Of a stretch of 23,107 nucleotides of DNA, positions 8,388-15,564 are shown one piece after another. Within the stretch, counting starts at the first letter, position 1. Each line of letters begins with the position of its first letter. This stretch comes from Treponema sp. Lineage in GTDB: Bacteria > Spirochaetota > Spirochaetia > Treponematales > Breznakiellaceae. The notes under the pieces are model-generated. The model was not told the origin of the DNA. It saw nothing but the letters and a program-made list of their open reading frames with translations, and did not search any database. Both the position numbers and the translations under genes were made by a program. The stretch lies in the NCBI GenBank assembly GCA_031269405.1, contig JAISZE010000057.1, positions 1-23,107 on the forward strand. The letters are read 5' to 3'.

Positions 8388-11300
8388 ACAACCTCATCCC
8401 TGTATTCTGCTTGAATTACCGGGCCTTCGTCTACAGAGCTTTCAATCAGGAGATCCCCGGAGCTTTCAAGAAAGTTTTCGTTTATCCCGTCGATAATGAG
8501 CGCCGCCATGGTTCCATTTTCCCTGGCCAGGGCGTCCAGTTCCTTGCGGCGTCCCCGGGATATGAGATCCAGCGCCGCCTGGGCGGTTTTATCCAGGCTG
8601 CCGATAAAACCGGCAATCCGGGGATGCGCCTTTTGCGGCGAATCTTCCGGCAGGAGGCCCGAAGAAGGCCGCCTTTGGGGTTCAGGCCGGGCATCCTGAG
8701 CCGGGGCGTCTTCCCGTTCGATGCGCAGCATCTCCATAACCGCGTCGGATTCCTCTCTGAGACGGCTGATTTGCGCTGCTTCAAGTTCGACGCGCTTCCT
8801 CTCCAGTTCTTCCGGAAAGGGGTCCGGCGGTTCCGATAGCCCGGCCAGGTATTTCCAGAGGGGATCCAGGTGCGGCGGGGCCCCGGGGGGGCCGAATTTT
8901 TTTTCATCTTTCAAACGATATTCCAGCCATGCGGCGAGGGAAGAAAGAAAATTAACAAAAGGCTTATGGCTGGTAAAGGAAATCCATTCCGCGGTATATG
9001 ATGAACAGCCTGTTTTCGGGAGGCCCTCAAAAGCGGTGACGGTCTCTTTCCTGGGAGGGAGGGGGTAAAAAAATTCAAGGAGTTTTTTTCCGTATCCTTT
9101 ACGCAGGGCACCGTCAGTTGTGTTAAGGGCGTTTTCAATTGATTTATCCAGGATGCGGCCTTCAGGGCTCAGCCGGAACGGGCCCTGGGTAATGTTCTTA
9201 GGTATAATGGAAACGAAATCTTCGAATTCGAGGCTGTGGTTTTCTTCGATGTATTTCCTGTGGAGGTACAGGTCGGCGTCAAGTTTCCTGTCGCCCGGCG
9301 AGGGCTTTATCCTGCCAGGACAGTTGTGGATGACAGCGAAGTCCAAAAGCCACCGGGTAAAACGCTGCTTTAGGTCCGGAAAAAGATCCCCAGTTGTTTT
9401 TCCCAGCCATTCCAGCTCGGCAAAGGCTTCTTCCGGGCTGCCGCCAAGAAGCAGGATAAGCTCCCGGCAGTACAGGAGGATATAGGGTCGGCAGGTTTCC
9501 CTGAACCGGCCTTTGCGGAATTCCGACCGCCACCAGAGAAAATACTCCTTTTCATCATCACCCAGGCTGTCGAAATCAGGAACCTCATCCGGCCTGGCGG
9601 AGACCCGGGTAAAGGGCCGCATTGCCCCTTCTTTGCGGAACAATTCCTGTTCCTCCCGGTATTCAGGGGTTTGCAGGTTCTGGAATTTGGTTTCTACCGT
9701 AAAACGCCCCCCCCCTATCACTGTTGTTTCCCCTGAAAAACGGAACCCCCTCTCCGTACCGGCCCCGGTTTTTACGACTTGCTCCCAGGGCGCAGGGGGT
9801 TTAAGAAGCGGCGAAGGGACATACTCGTGCGGCTGCGGCAGGGAAAGAAATTCCCCTATTTCCCGGAAAAGGTATTTTTCATAGTCCCTGAGGCTCCCTT
9901 TGACGCCAAAGAAAGACCTGAGGTCCTGGGATTTATCTGAAATTTCCGCAGAACTGAAAAAGATTCCCAGCTTTAGCCGCCCCTGAACAGCCCTGAGTTC
10001 CGTAAAGGCCCCGCTGCCTGCCTCCTCTGCCAGGGCTTCACCGGCCCCTGCGAGGACCAGGATGTCCCATTTTCCCTTCCTGGGCTGTCCGGGAAGATCC
10101 TCGTAAAAACCAATGCCTATGCCCAGGAAACCTGGATCCCACACTCCGGGGCCTCCGCCACTCTTCCCGGGAGGCGTAACGGAAGAGCCCATTCGGGGCA
10201 GTTCTTTTACCAGCCAGTGATCCCAAAAACTGCGGGTCATAAGGACCAGGACCCTGGCCCTGGGCAGGTCGTCGAATAGTTCGTCTCCCTGATTCCTTCC
10301 GGTTTCCCGTCTAAGCTCCTCAGCCAGAAACCTGAGCCATGCGGCCAGGCAGGCCGCCGCCTTTTCCCGGTCTCCGGCAATGATCCCCCCGGACAGCCCC
10401 AGGGCTCTGAGGAATTCCAGGTGGCTAAGAAAGATCTCCTCTTCGCTGCCGTAGCGCAGCCAGCGGTCACGATCCCATTCAAAACTCCGCCACAGGCCCT
10501 CTATCCCTCTTTGGGACAAAGCGTCCTGGGGCTTCAACTTGAAAGGTCCAAGGCTTTCTCCGTTGATGCATTTCCCCAAAGGCCCGATACCGGCTTTTTC
10601 CAGGGCTTCCCTGCGCAGCCATCTGTCTTCCAGGGGAAGGTATTTTTGGCCTGAATGCCGGGACAGCGCAAGGGCGGAATACAGTTTTTTCCCGTATTTC
10701 AGCGCCGGCGTTGCTGTAGGGGTTCCGACTCCCTTCTCCATTTCAGGAGCGCACCTGAGGATGAGGGAAATAGTTTCAGGATCCGCAAAAAGCCTGTCCT
10801 GGGAAAGGACGCTGTAGAGCAGCTTATCGGCGAAAACATAGATGAGCCTGGCGTAATTGTCGGCAAAAGCGGGAATTTCCTCATCCTGTAAATTGAGAGG
10901 CCGGCGTCCGCCTCCGGGTTCTTTTGGAAAAAACCGGGAAAGGAAATCCTCCGGGAGTATCTCGTATATGCGGTTTTCATAAAGCCTGTAACATGGAAGC
11001 CCCTCCAAGGGGAGCCGCTGTTCTTCCGGAATTTTCCCTTTGCGGAAGAGGATCTGCAATCGTATGAACCGCGCTGTTTCCCCTTTCGCCCTTCGGGTCC
11101 TGCCCCCCCATGCCGGCCCCGGAAGCCCTCCAAGCAGCCCCAGTTCCATGAGCCGGTCTTCCCGTTCCGCCAGGGAAGGCCCTGCTTTTACCAGGGGATT
11201 ATAGCCCCTCCGCACCAGGGCAAGAATGTCTTTCCCTTTGATAATTTCCTGTTTAAGGATCTTCGTTTCTTCAGCCGAATTTTCGGGGAGCGCCAGTACA

Positions 11301-11431
11301 TCCCCTCCTCTGCGGAAACGCCCGTTCCCCAGATCCGCCGCGCCAGAGGGAAGCTCCCGCCTGAAGGCGGCTATGGACGGGTCGTATTTCAGGGTAAAAA
11401 ACGGTTCTGATAAAGGAACGGCGCCCTGCAT
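8348..11431 (-). CDS. TerB-N/TerB-C protein with an apparently dead SNF2-type ATPase core
   Basis: This 1027-residue protein has an N-terminal region I cannot assign (1 to about 240). A segment resembling the SNF2-helicase lead-in follows (about 260-345, including GQKYLPLEDRWLRR). A degenerate SNF2 core comes next: GGIIAGDREKAAACL where GGILAD-GLGKT is expected (about 348-362), GEAL for DEAH (464-467), and FFSSAE for LTGTP (about 491-496) followed by DLRSFFGV. A TerB-N domain follows (about 590-710, with YFLWWRSEFRKG and YILLYCRELI), and a TerB-C domain closes the protein (about 938-1027, with DGINENFLE). No intact Walker A is visible, so it probably binds rather than hydrolyses. TerB domains occur in stress and defence systems. 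The ATG at 11431 has GGGGA four bases upstream; the longer reading overlaps the previous gene. The TerB call is firmer than the SNF2 call. Confidence 0.75.
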   Translation of the reverse strand: MQGAVPLSEPFFTLKYDPSIAAFRRELPSGAADLGNGRFRRGGDVLALPENSAEETKILKQEIIKGKDILALVRRGYNPLVKAGPSLAEREDRLMELGLLGGLPGPAWGGRTRRAKGETARFIRLQILFRKGKIPEEQRLPLEGLPCYRLYENRIYEILPEDFLSRFFPKEPGGGRRPLNLQDEEIPAFADNYARLIYVFADKLLYSVLSQDRLFADPETISLILRCAPEMEKGVGTPTATPALKYGKKLYSALALSRHSGQKYLPLEDRWLRREALEKAGIGPLGKCINGESLGPFKLKPQDALSQRGIEGLWRSFEWDRDRWLRYGSEEEIFLSHLEFLRALGLSGGIIAGDREKAAACLAAWLRFLAEELRRETGRNQGDELFDDLPRARVLVLMTRSFWDHWLVKELPRMGSSVTPPGKSGGGPGVWDPGFLGIGIGFYEDLPGQPRKGKWDILVLAGAGEALAEEAGSGAFTELRAVQGRLKLGIFFSSAEISDKSQDLRSFFGVKGSLRDYEKYLFREIGEFLSLPQPHEYVPSPLLKPPAPWEQVVKTGAGTERGFRFSGETTVIGGGRFTVETKFQNLQTPEYREEQELFRKEGAMRPFTRVSARPDEVPDFDSLGDDEKEYFLWWRSEFRKGRFRETCRPYILLYCRELILLLGGSPEEAFAELEWLGKTTGDLFPDLKQRFTRWLLDFAVIHNCPGRIKPSPGDRKLDADLYLHRKYIEENHSLEFEDFVSIIPKNITQGPFRLSPEGRILDKSIENALNTTDGALRKGYGKKLLEFFYPLPPRKETVTAFEGLPKTGCSSYTAEWISFTSHKPFVNFLSSLAAWLEYRLKDEKKFGPPGAPPHLDPLWKYLAGLSEPPDPFPEELERKRVELEAAQISRLREESDAVMEMLRIEREDAPAQDARPEPQRRPSSGLLPEDSPQKAHPRIAGFIGSLDKTAQAALDLISRGRRKELDALARENGTMAALIIDGINENFLESSGDLLIESSVDEGPVIQAEYRDEVVWALTFRNGSAQG

Positions 11432-11453
11432 ACAATCCCCGGCAAACCCGAAT

Positions 11454-12404
11454 CTACGGGGCAGAATACGATTTTTTAAGAACCGAGCTGTTAAGGATAA
11501 ACACCACCCGGCCTTCCCTGAGGAGCCGCCTGTTGCTTTCTGTTGAAATAATGGCCATTGCGTCGTCCTTGTCGATAATGGGATCTGTCGGAATGGCGCC
11601 GAAAACCCTGCGGGCCAGAATCCTGAGGGGCTTGGCGCCAGCCAGCGGGAGCAGGCTTTCGTCGATGCCCGAAGGAGCGGCGCGGAATATGCTTTCAGGC
11701 GCCGCATAGCGGACCATGGTTCTTTCCCCGGAACGGAGTATGCCGGGATCGGTCATGTTTTTATCATATATCAGGTTCATTTCAGTGTCCCATATCTTCG
11801 GGAAAAGGCAGGGCTGTACCAGGGACAAAATGCCCCGGCCCTGGATAGGGAGTTCGGTATCAGCGATGATGATGATCCCCGTGTACTCCGCAGCAGGCGC
11901 GGGGATAAGGGGCCTGGGCGGATCTCCGGCGCGGCTGTGGCGGGTCAGGGCGGCGCTGATCCGGCCAAGACCTAGGGCGTAACGTCCGGTTATCTGCGCC
12001 AGATCCGCCGACAAACTGGGGGGAATCTTCCGGGTTTCCATGATGACGCCGTCCAGTTCCTGCAAGGACACCTCCCTTTTTTGCAGCAGATCTTCTACTG
12101 TTGCCGAAGAATCGGCCTGGAGGGACAGGATATAAGGCCGCAGGAGCCTGGGATATTCGCCGCGCAGGACCTCTTCCCCCTGGATGCGTCCCGCCGGAAG
12201 GCGTATGCCTGCGGAAGCCATATTGAGGCTGTTCGCCGTATTGATTTCCCCTGTTTCCCAGTCAATGGAACCGGAGACGTCTATTTTGAAAGTACCTGCG
12301 CCGTCAGGACCTGTTCCCTGCTGGGCCCATACCGGGAAAGCCAGGAGGAGAAGCAACGCCTTGAGGATGTTTTTTTTCAGGAATCCGTATTTGAACTGGT
12401 TCAT
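11454..12404 (-). CDS. Exported spirochaete protein of unknown function
   Basis: This 316-residue protein opens with a clear signal peptide (hydrophobic LKALLLLLAFPVWA, cut near AQQ), and there is no lipobox cysteine. The mature part resembles poorly characterised periplasmic proteins of spirochaetes: a GSIDWETGEI opening, a segment on the theme of first modifying residues PAGRIQGEEVL, and an end with IIDKDDAMAII and LLREGRVVFIL. I cannot assign a function. It starts four bases after the MltD-like gene's stop and ends 22 bases before the TerB gene, so it bridges the envelope genes and the helicase module. The site before the ATG at 12404 is weak (AAAGA), so coupling to the gene upstream is likely. 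Confidence 0.75.
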   Translation of the reverse strand: MNQFKYGFLKKNILKALLLLLAFPVWAQQGTGPDGAGTFKIDVSGSIDWETGEINTANSLNMASAGIRLPAGRIQGEEVLRGEYPRLLRPYILSLQADSSATVEDLLQKREVSLQELDGVIMETRKIPPSLSADLAQITGRYALGLGRISAALTRHSRAGDPPRPLIPAPAAEYTGIIIIADTELPIQGRGILSLVQPCLFPKIWDTEMNLIYDKNMTDPGILRSGERTMVRYAAPESIFRAAPSGIDESLLPLAGAKPLRILARRVFGAIPTDPIIDKDDAMAIISTESNRRLLREGRVVFILNSSVLKKSYSAP

Positions 12405-12408
12405 GCAT

Positions 12409-13833
12409 CTATTCTTTTATCGGCGTTTTCAGGACTCTTCCTTCACGGAGAACATCGTCCAGACCCATCCCATTTGCCTCCGCCAGGATCTCAGGGCCGG
12501 TCTTGTACGCCAAGGCTATGGACCAGAGGGTTTCCCCTTTTTTGACCAGATGGCTGCCGGTAAAGGCCAGGCCTGCTGTCCCGGATTCAGGCCGTGTATA
12601 GGGCCCCACATCCTTGAAAGCAGGGATCATGAGTTTCCCCCCGATTTTAAGGTACTGTGCCCTGGTTCCGGGGTTGGACTCCAGTATCTGTTCTACCGTA
12701 ACCCCGTAATGGAGCGCCATGGCCAGAAGGGTATCTCCTGAGCGTATAGTATGGATGTAATAGTTGACCAAAGGCAGATCCTTCCTGGCCAACACAGCCG
12801 TTACTTTATCCGCGTCTTCGGCCCTGACCTTGAGGTAATAGCCCGGTCCCGGCGGCGTGACAGCGTAAGCCAGTTCCCGGTTGGCTCCCTTCAGCGCCGC
12901 AGGATCCACCCCGGCTTCGGCGGCTAGAAGGTTCAAATCCGCCTGGCGTTCAGCGGCCACCCGGGTCCATCCGGGATCTTCATTCCAGACCGGATCAAGG
13001 CCGAAACGCCGGAAATTGGAAAGGATATACGAAACAGCCAGGAATTTTGGAACATAATGGATAGTTTCTGTTTTGAGCTGTTTCATCCCAGAAAGAACCC
13101 AGTAATCCTTTGTTCCCGATTTTTTCACCGCCTGGTTCACCGCTCCAAGGCCGGCATTATAAGCCGCCAGGGCGAGGCCCCAGTCGCCAAAGTAATTATA
13201 GTTTTCTTCCAGTTTCTTCAGGGCCCCAAAGGTGGATTTCCAGAAATCCCGGCGTTCGTCTATCCAGTCGTTTACCTTCATATCAAAAGGGGCGATGCTG
13301 TTTTTCATGAACTGCCAGAGTCCTGCGGCGCCGGATCTGCTCACTGCCGTGGGCAGGTACTGGGATTCGATTACCGGAAGGTAGAGCAGTTCAGGAGGCA
13401 GGTTCCTCTGTTCCAGCTCCCTCCGGATAAATCCCAGGTAAGGTTCGCCCTGTTTCATTACCGCATTAAGCCACTCCAGCCCTCCGGGGGAGGAATACTG
13501 GCGGATATAGTACCGCGTCAGGGGCTGTTCCAGAAAATCACGGGAAAGGAGGCTTAGAGGCGGCGCAGCGGAAAACCCGGAAGGGTCCGAATAAAAAGGC
13601 GACGCCACGTTCCGGTAAGCAGGATGATCCGGCCTCGGGGAGCGCTGGTTCCTGAGCGGCCTTTTTGGGGGGGGCATGGCCTGCATATCCCCGGATTCGG
13701 AAGGCCCCGGGACCGCATCGGAAGCGCAAAGAAGCGCGGCGCTTCCCGCAAAGAGAAGGATTGATAATAAAAAGCCTTTTTCAAAACGGACCGGGTTTTG
13801 GAAAAAGCCCGAAGAACTAAAACTTTTCCCCAT
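12409..13833 (-). CDS. mltD: MltD-like lytic transglycosylase with two LysM domains
   Basis: This 474-residue exported enzyme should cut the peptidoglycan glycan strand, forming 1,6-anhydromuramic ends, in the periplasm. A signal peptide covers about residues 1-38. The SLT domain (about 130-260) has the catalytic Glu156 in PVIESQY, followed by AAGLWQFM and ALAAYNAG (about 223-228). Two LysM peptidoglycan-binding domains follow at about 359-403 (SGDTLLAMALHYGV) and 427-470 (KKGETLWSIALAY). Length and order match MltD. The ATG at 13833 is chosen because GGGA lies six bases upstream and a signal peptide follows; a longer reading to 13986 runs through the previous gene. It overlaps that gene's end by 17 bases, so the two are probably coupled. 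Substrate details are inferred from the family. Confidence 0.9.
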   Translation of the reverse strand: MGKSFSSSGFFQNPVRFEKGFLLSILLFAGSAALLCASDAVPGPSESGDMQAMPPPKRPLRNQRSPRPDHPAYRNVASPFYSDPSGFSAAPPLSLLSRDFLEQPLTRYYIRQYSSPGGLEWLNAVMKQGEPYLGFIRRELEQRNLPPELLYLPVIESQYLPTAVSRSGAAGLWQFMKNSIAPFDMKVNDWIDERRDFWKSTFGALKKLEENYNYFGDWGLALAAYNAGLGAVNQAVKKSGTKDYWVLSGMKQLKTETIHYVPKFLAVSYILSNFRRFGLDPVWNEDPGWTRVAAERQADLNLLAAEAGVDPAALKGANRELAYAVTPPGPGYYLKVRAEDADKVTAVLARKDLPLVNYYIHTIRSGDTLLAMALHYGVTVEQILESNPGTRAQYLKIGGKLMIPAFKDVGPYTRPESGTAGLAFTGSHLVKKGETLWSIALAYKTGPEILAEANGMGLDDVLREGRVLKTPIKE

Positions 13834-14911
13834 AATAAATCCCGGCCCATTCCCACCTGCCATGGATCTCCGGGTCCAGGGGGAAATAAATTTTCCGGAA
13901 ATAAAGGTACCATGTGGAAATATACTGGGACCATCCCCAGGTTCTAAGGTAAGCTTCGTTGGCATTGGACCCCGCGTCCAGTTCATTGGCGTAACGGATC
14001 CTGCTCATGCGCATGAAGTCTGAAAGGTTGAATTCCGCTATTCCCGAATCGTCTGCAGCTTCCTGTTCCCAGGAACGAGCGAAAAAGTTCACCTTTGCCC
14101 GGCATTGCTCCAGCCTGCCGGGACTGCCTGAGTCCAGCGCGGTCTTGATGGCATTTACCAGGGAACCGCGGGTGTCAAAGGTCCAGTTTTTAGGGGATTT
14201 GTTGAAATCCACCATCTGTTTTGCATACGTATCGGCATTGGGGAACCCGGGGACGTTGGAACCCATATAGGGAAGGTACTGGGTATAGGCCTTGATGGCC
14301 CCGTTCCATTCACCTATACGTTCATAGGCCTGGGCAAGGAGGAAATAAGCGGCTCCAAGGTCGATACTGTCTGAAAACCTGGAAATAAGCTCTTCGTAAT
14401 ACCAGACACGCTGTTCCGGGTTGTCTACCAGGGTGATAAGCTGATTGAGGCAGGCCAGATGGATGGATTCCCCAAGGACCGTAAGGTCGGGATAGTTTTT
14501 GATGATCAGGTCAAAATACAGCGCCGCTGCGGGGTAGGCTTCTTCCTGCATTAAACCGTAGGCTGCCATAAAGAGATAGTACGTATTGTAAGGGTCATCA
14601 GGATACTGGTTAACCCTGGCAGTCAGAAAGTTGATGAGCCTCGGGTATTCCTTCTGCCTGATGAAATTATTGGCGATTTCCCGGATTATCGTGAACTGTT
14701 CCCTTCCCCAAGAGGGTTCGTCGGCCAGAAGCATGAAGAGATTGCTCAGGGCTTCCTGGTTTTCTTCGGAACCTATAATATAGTAGGGATCGATTTTGTC
14801 TGTTTTCCCGTCGCTGTTCCCAGGCCCCGGAAGGCAGGCGGAAAACAGGAACGTTCTGGCTATAAATAACGCTAAAAGCTGAAGTATTCGGCGTTTTTTC
14901 CTCTTTACCAT
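13817..14911 (-). CDS. TPR-type lipoprotein
   Basis: This 364-residue lipoprotein starts with a basic n-region (VKRKKRR), a hydrophobic stretch and a lipobox LFSAC, making the cysteine near residue 26 the likely lipid-bearing residue. The mature protein is helical with TPR-like pairs, for example AAYFLLAQAYERIGEWNGAI and a repeat around AYPAAALYFDLIIKNYP. Such lipoproteins usually act as scaffolds for envelope complexes. Its overlap with the lytic transglycosylase gene suggests work in cell-wall turnover. The start at 14911 is chosen for AGGATCGGA upstream and the better lipoprotein n-region; an ATG at 14929 is possible. It is the first gene of the six-gene minus-strand run. Confidence 0.8.
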   Translation of the reverse strand: MVKRKKRRILQLLALFIARTFLFSACLPGPGNSDGKTDKIDPYYIIGSEENQEALSNLFMLLADEPSWGREQFTIIREIANNFIRQKEYPRLINFLTARVNQYPDDPYNTYYLFMAAYGLMQEEAYPAAALYFDLIIKNYPDLTVLGESIHLACLNQLITLVDNPEQRVWYYEELISRFSDSIDLGAAYFLLAQAYERIGEWNGAIKAYTQYLPYMGSNVPGFPNADTYAKQMVDFNKSPKNWTFDTRGSLVNAIKTALDSGSPGRLEQCRAKVNFFARSWEQEAADDSGIAEFNLSDFMRMSRIRYANELDAGSNANEAYLRTWGWSQYISTWYLYFRKIYFPLDPEIHGRWEWAGIYYGEKF

Positions 14912-14919
14912 AATTTCCG

Positions 14920-14971
14920 ATCCTAGCATGCATAGGTCCCATTGGCAAGAGAAGGGCTCTATGGTTATACT
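14920..14971. promoter_or_regulatory. Back-to-back divergent promoters sharing one -35 region
   Basis: TTGGCAA at 14942-14948 reads as TTGGCA on the plus strand and TTGCCA on the minus strand. The plus promoter has an 18-base spacer and a -10 TATACT (14966-14971). The minus promoter has a 17-base spacer and a -10 TAGGAT (14925-14920). Predicted starts fall at about 14978 and 14913, almost on the start codons of both genes, so leaderless messages are possible. The minus -10 is a weak match. Confidence 0.5.
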
Positions 14972-14977
14972 TTATGT

Positions 14978-15535
14978 ATGATTTCGATGCTTTCCCGCCG
15001 AATTGCCGCATGGCTCGTTTTTATTGTCGGCCTTTTGTTGATGTTCCTGGGATCAGCCTTTCTCCTGGGGTCTCTGGCGGGTACTTCCGGATTTTCCGTG
15101 CTTCCGGCCTTCTTTTTTGTAATAGCCGGAATCCTCTGCGCGGTTTTGGCAGGTAAGCTTAACAAGCGTTCCACATACCTTTTTTTCGCCGCTCTTTTCC
15201 TTATGGCAGGTTTTTTTCTCTTCCTTTCGGCTTTGGGAATTATTCCCAGGGCTTTTTTTTCCCGCGCTTGGCCGCTTATCTCCGTTTTTTCGGGCCTGGC
15301 CCTTTTACCCGCCGGATGGCGGCAGTACGGCGCCTTCAGGAGCCGCTATATCGTGCCCTCCATCGCTTTTTTGATTCTCGGCTGCGTTCTCCTTGTGTTT
15401 TCCTTCGGCGTAGTCGCTTTTTCTTTCAAACAATTCATCCTGAACTGGTGGCCGCTCCTTATCGCCTTTTCCGGGCTTCTCCTGGTTCTGTTCTCTCTGG
15501 GAACGAAGAATAACTCAGGGGATCAGGGACAGTGA
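14978..15535 (+). CDS. Small multispanning membrane protein (LiaI/LiaF-like TM repeats)
   Basis: This 185-residue protein consists almost wholly of hydrophobic segments, about six membrane spans arranged in pairs. Two stretches, SRAWPLISVFSGLALLPAGW and NWWPLLIAFSGLLLVLFSL, match the WPLLLIxxGLLLL pattern of the LiaI/LiaF-like transmembrane region (DUF5668 type). It has no catalytic motif; members of this family often help sense envelope stress, but that role is only suggested here. The start is uncertain: ATGs at 14978 and 14987 both lack a Shine-Dalgarno site, and the predicted transcription start is near 14978. The next gene follows by 29 bases, with a hairpin over its ribosome binding site. 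Confidence 0.75.
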   Translation: MISMLSRRIAAWLVFIVGLLLMFLGSAFLLGSLAGTSGFSVLPAFFFVIAGILCAVLAGKLNKRSTYLFFAALFLMAGFFLFLSALGIIPRAFFSRAWPLISVFSGLALLPAGWRQYGAFRSRYIVPSIAFLILGCVLLVFSFGVVAFSFKQFILNWWPLLIAFSGLLLVLFSLGTKNNSGDQGQ

Positions 15536-15542
15536 CCGGGAA

Positions 15543-15556
15543 TCCCCCTTGGGGGA
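15543..15556 (+). promoter_or_regulatory. Hairpin over the ribosome binding site of the TPR lipoprotein gene
   Basis: TCCCCCTTGGGGGA can fold into a short GC stem whose right arm contains the start of the GGAGGGG Shine-Dalgarno site for the ATG at 15565. It begins eight bases after the stop of the upstream membrane-protein gene, so a ribosome ending there would melt it. This would couple the two genes. The loop is tight, so folding is not certain. Confidence 0.4.
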
Positions 15557-15564
15557 GGGGTCTG

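Noticed and set aside
4874..11431. A complete BREX system
   Set aside because: Only BrxD-like and BrxHI-like genes are present. No methyltransferase, PglZ-type phosphatase or BrxC/PglY ATPase is visible, and the flanks are envelope genes.
11432..11707. N-terminal extension of the TerB protein
   Set aside because: It would overlap about 250 bases of the exported-protein gene upstream, and its residues look like frame-shadow sequence; the ATG at 11431 has a ribosome binding site.
13057..13557. 166-codon plus-strand ORF opposite the transglycosylase
   Set aside because: The coding strand carries the catalytic and substrate motifs; this one has none.
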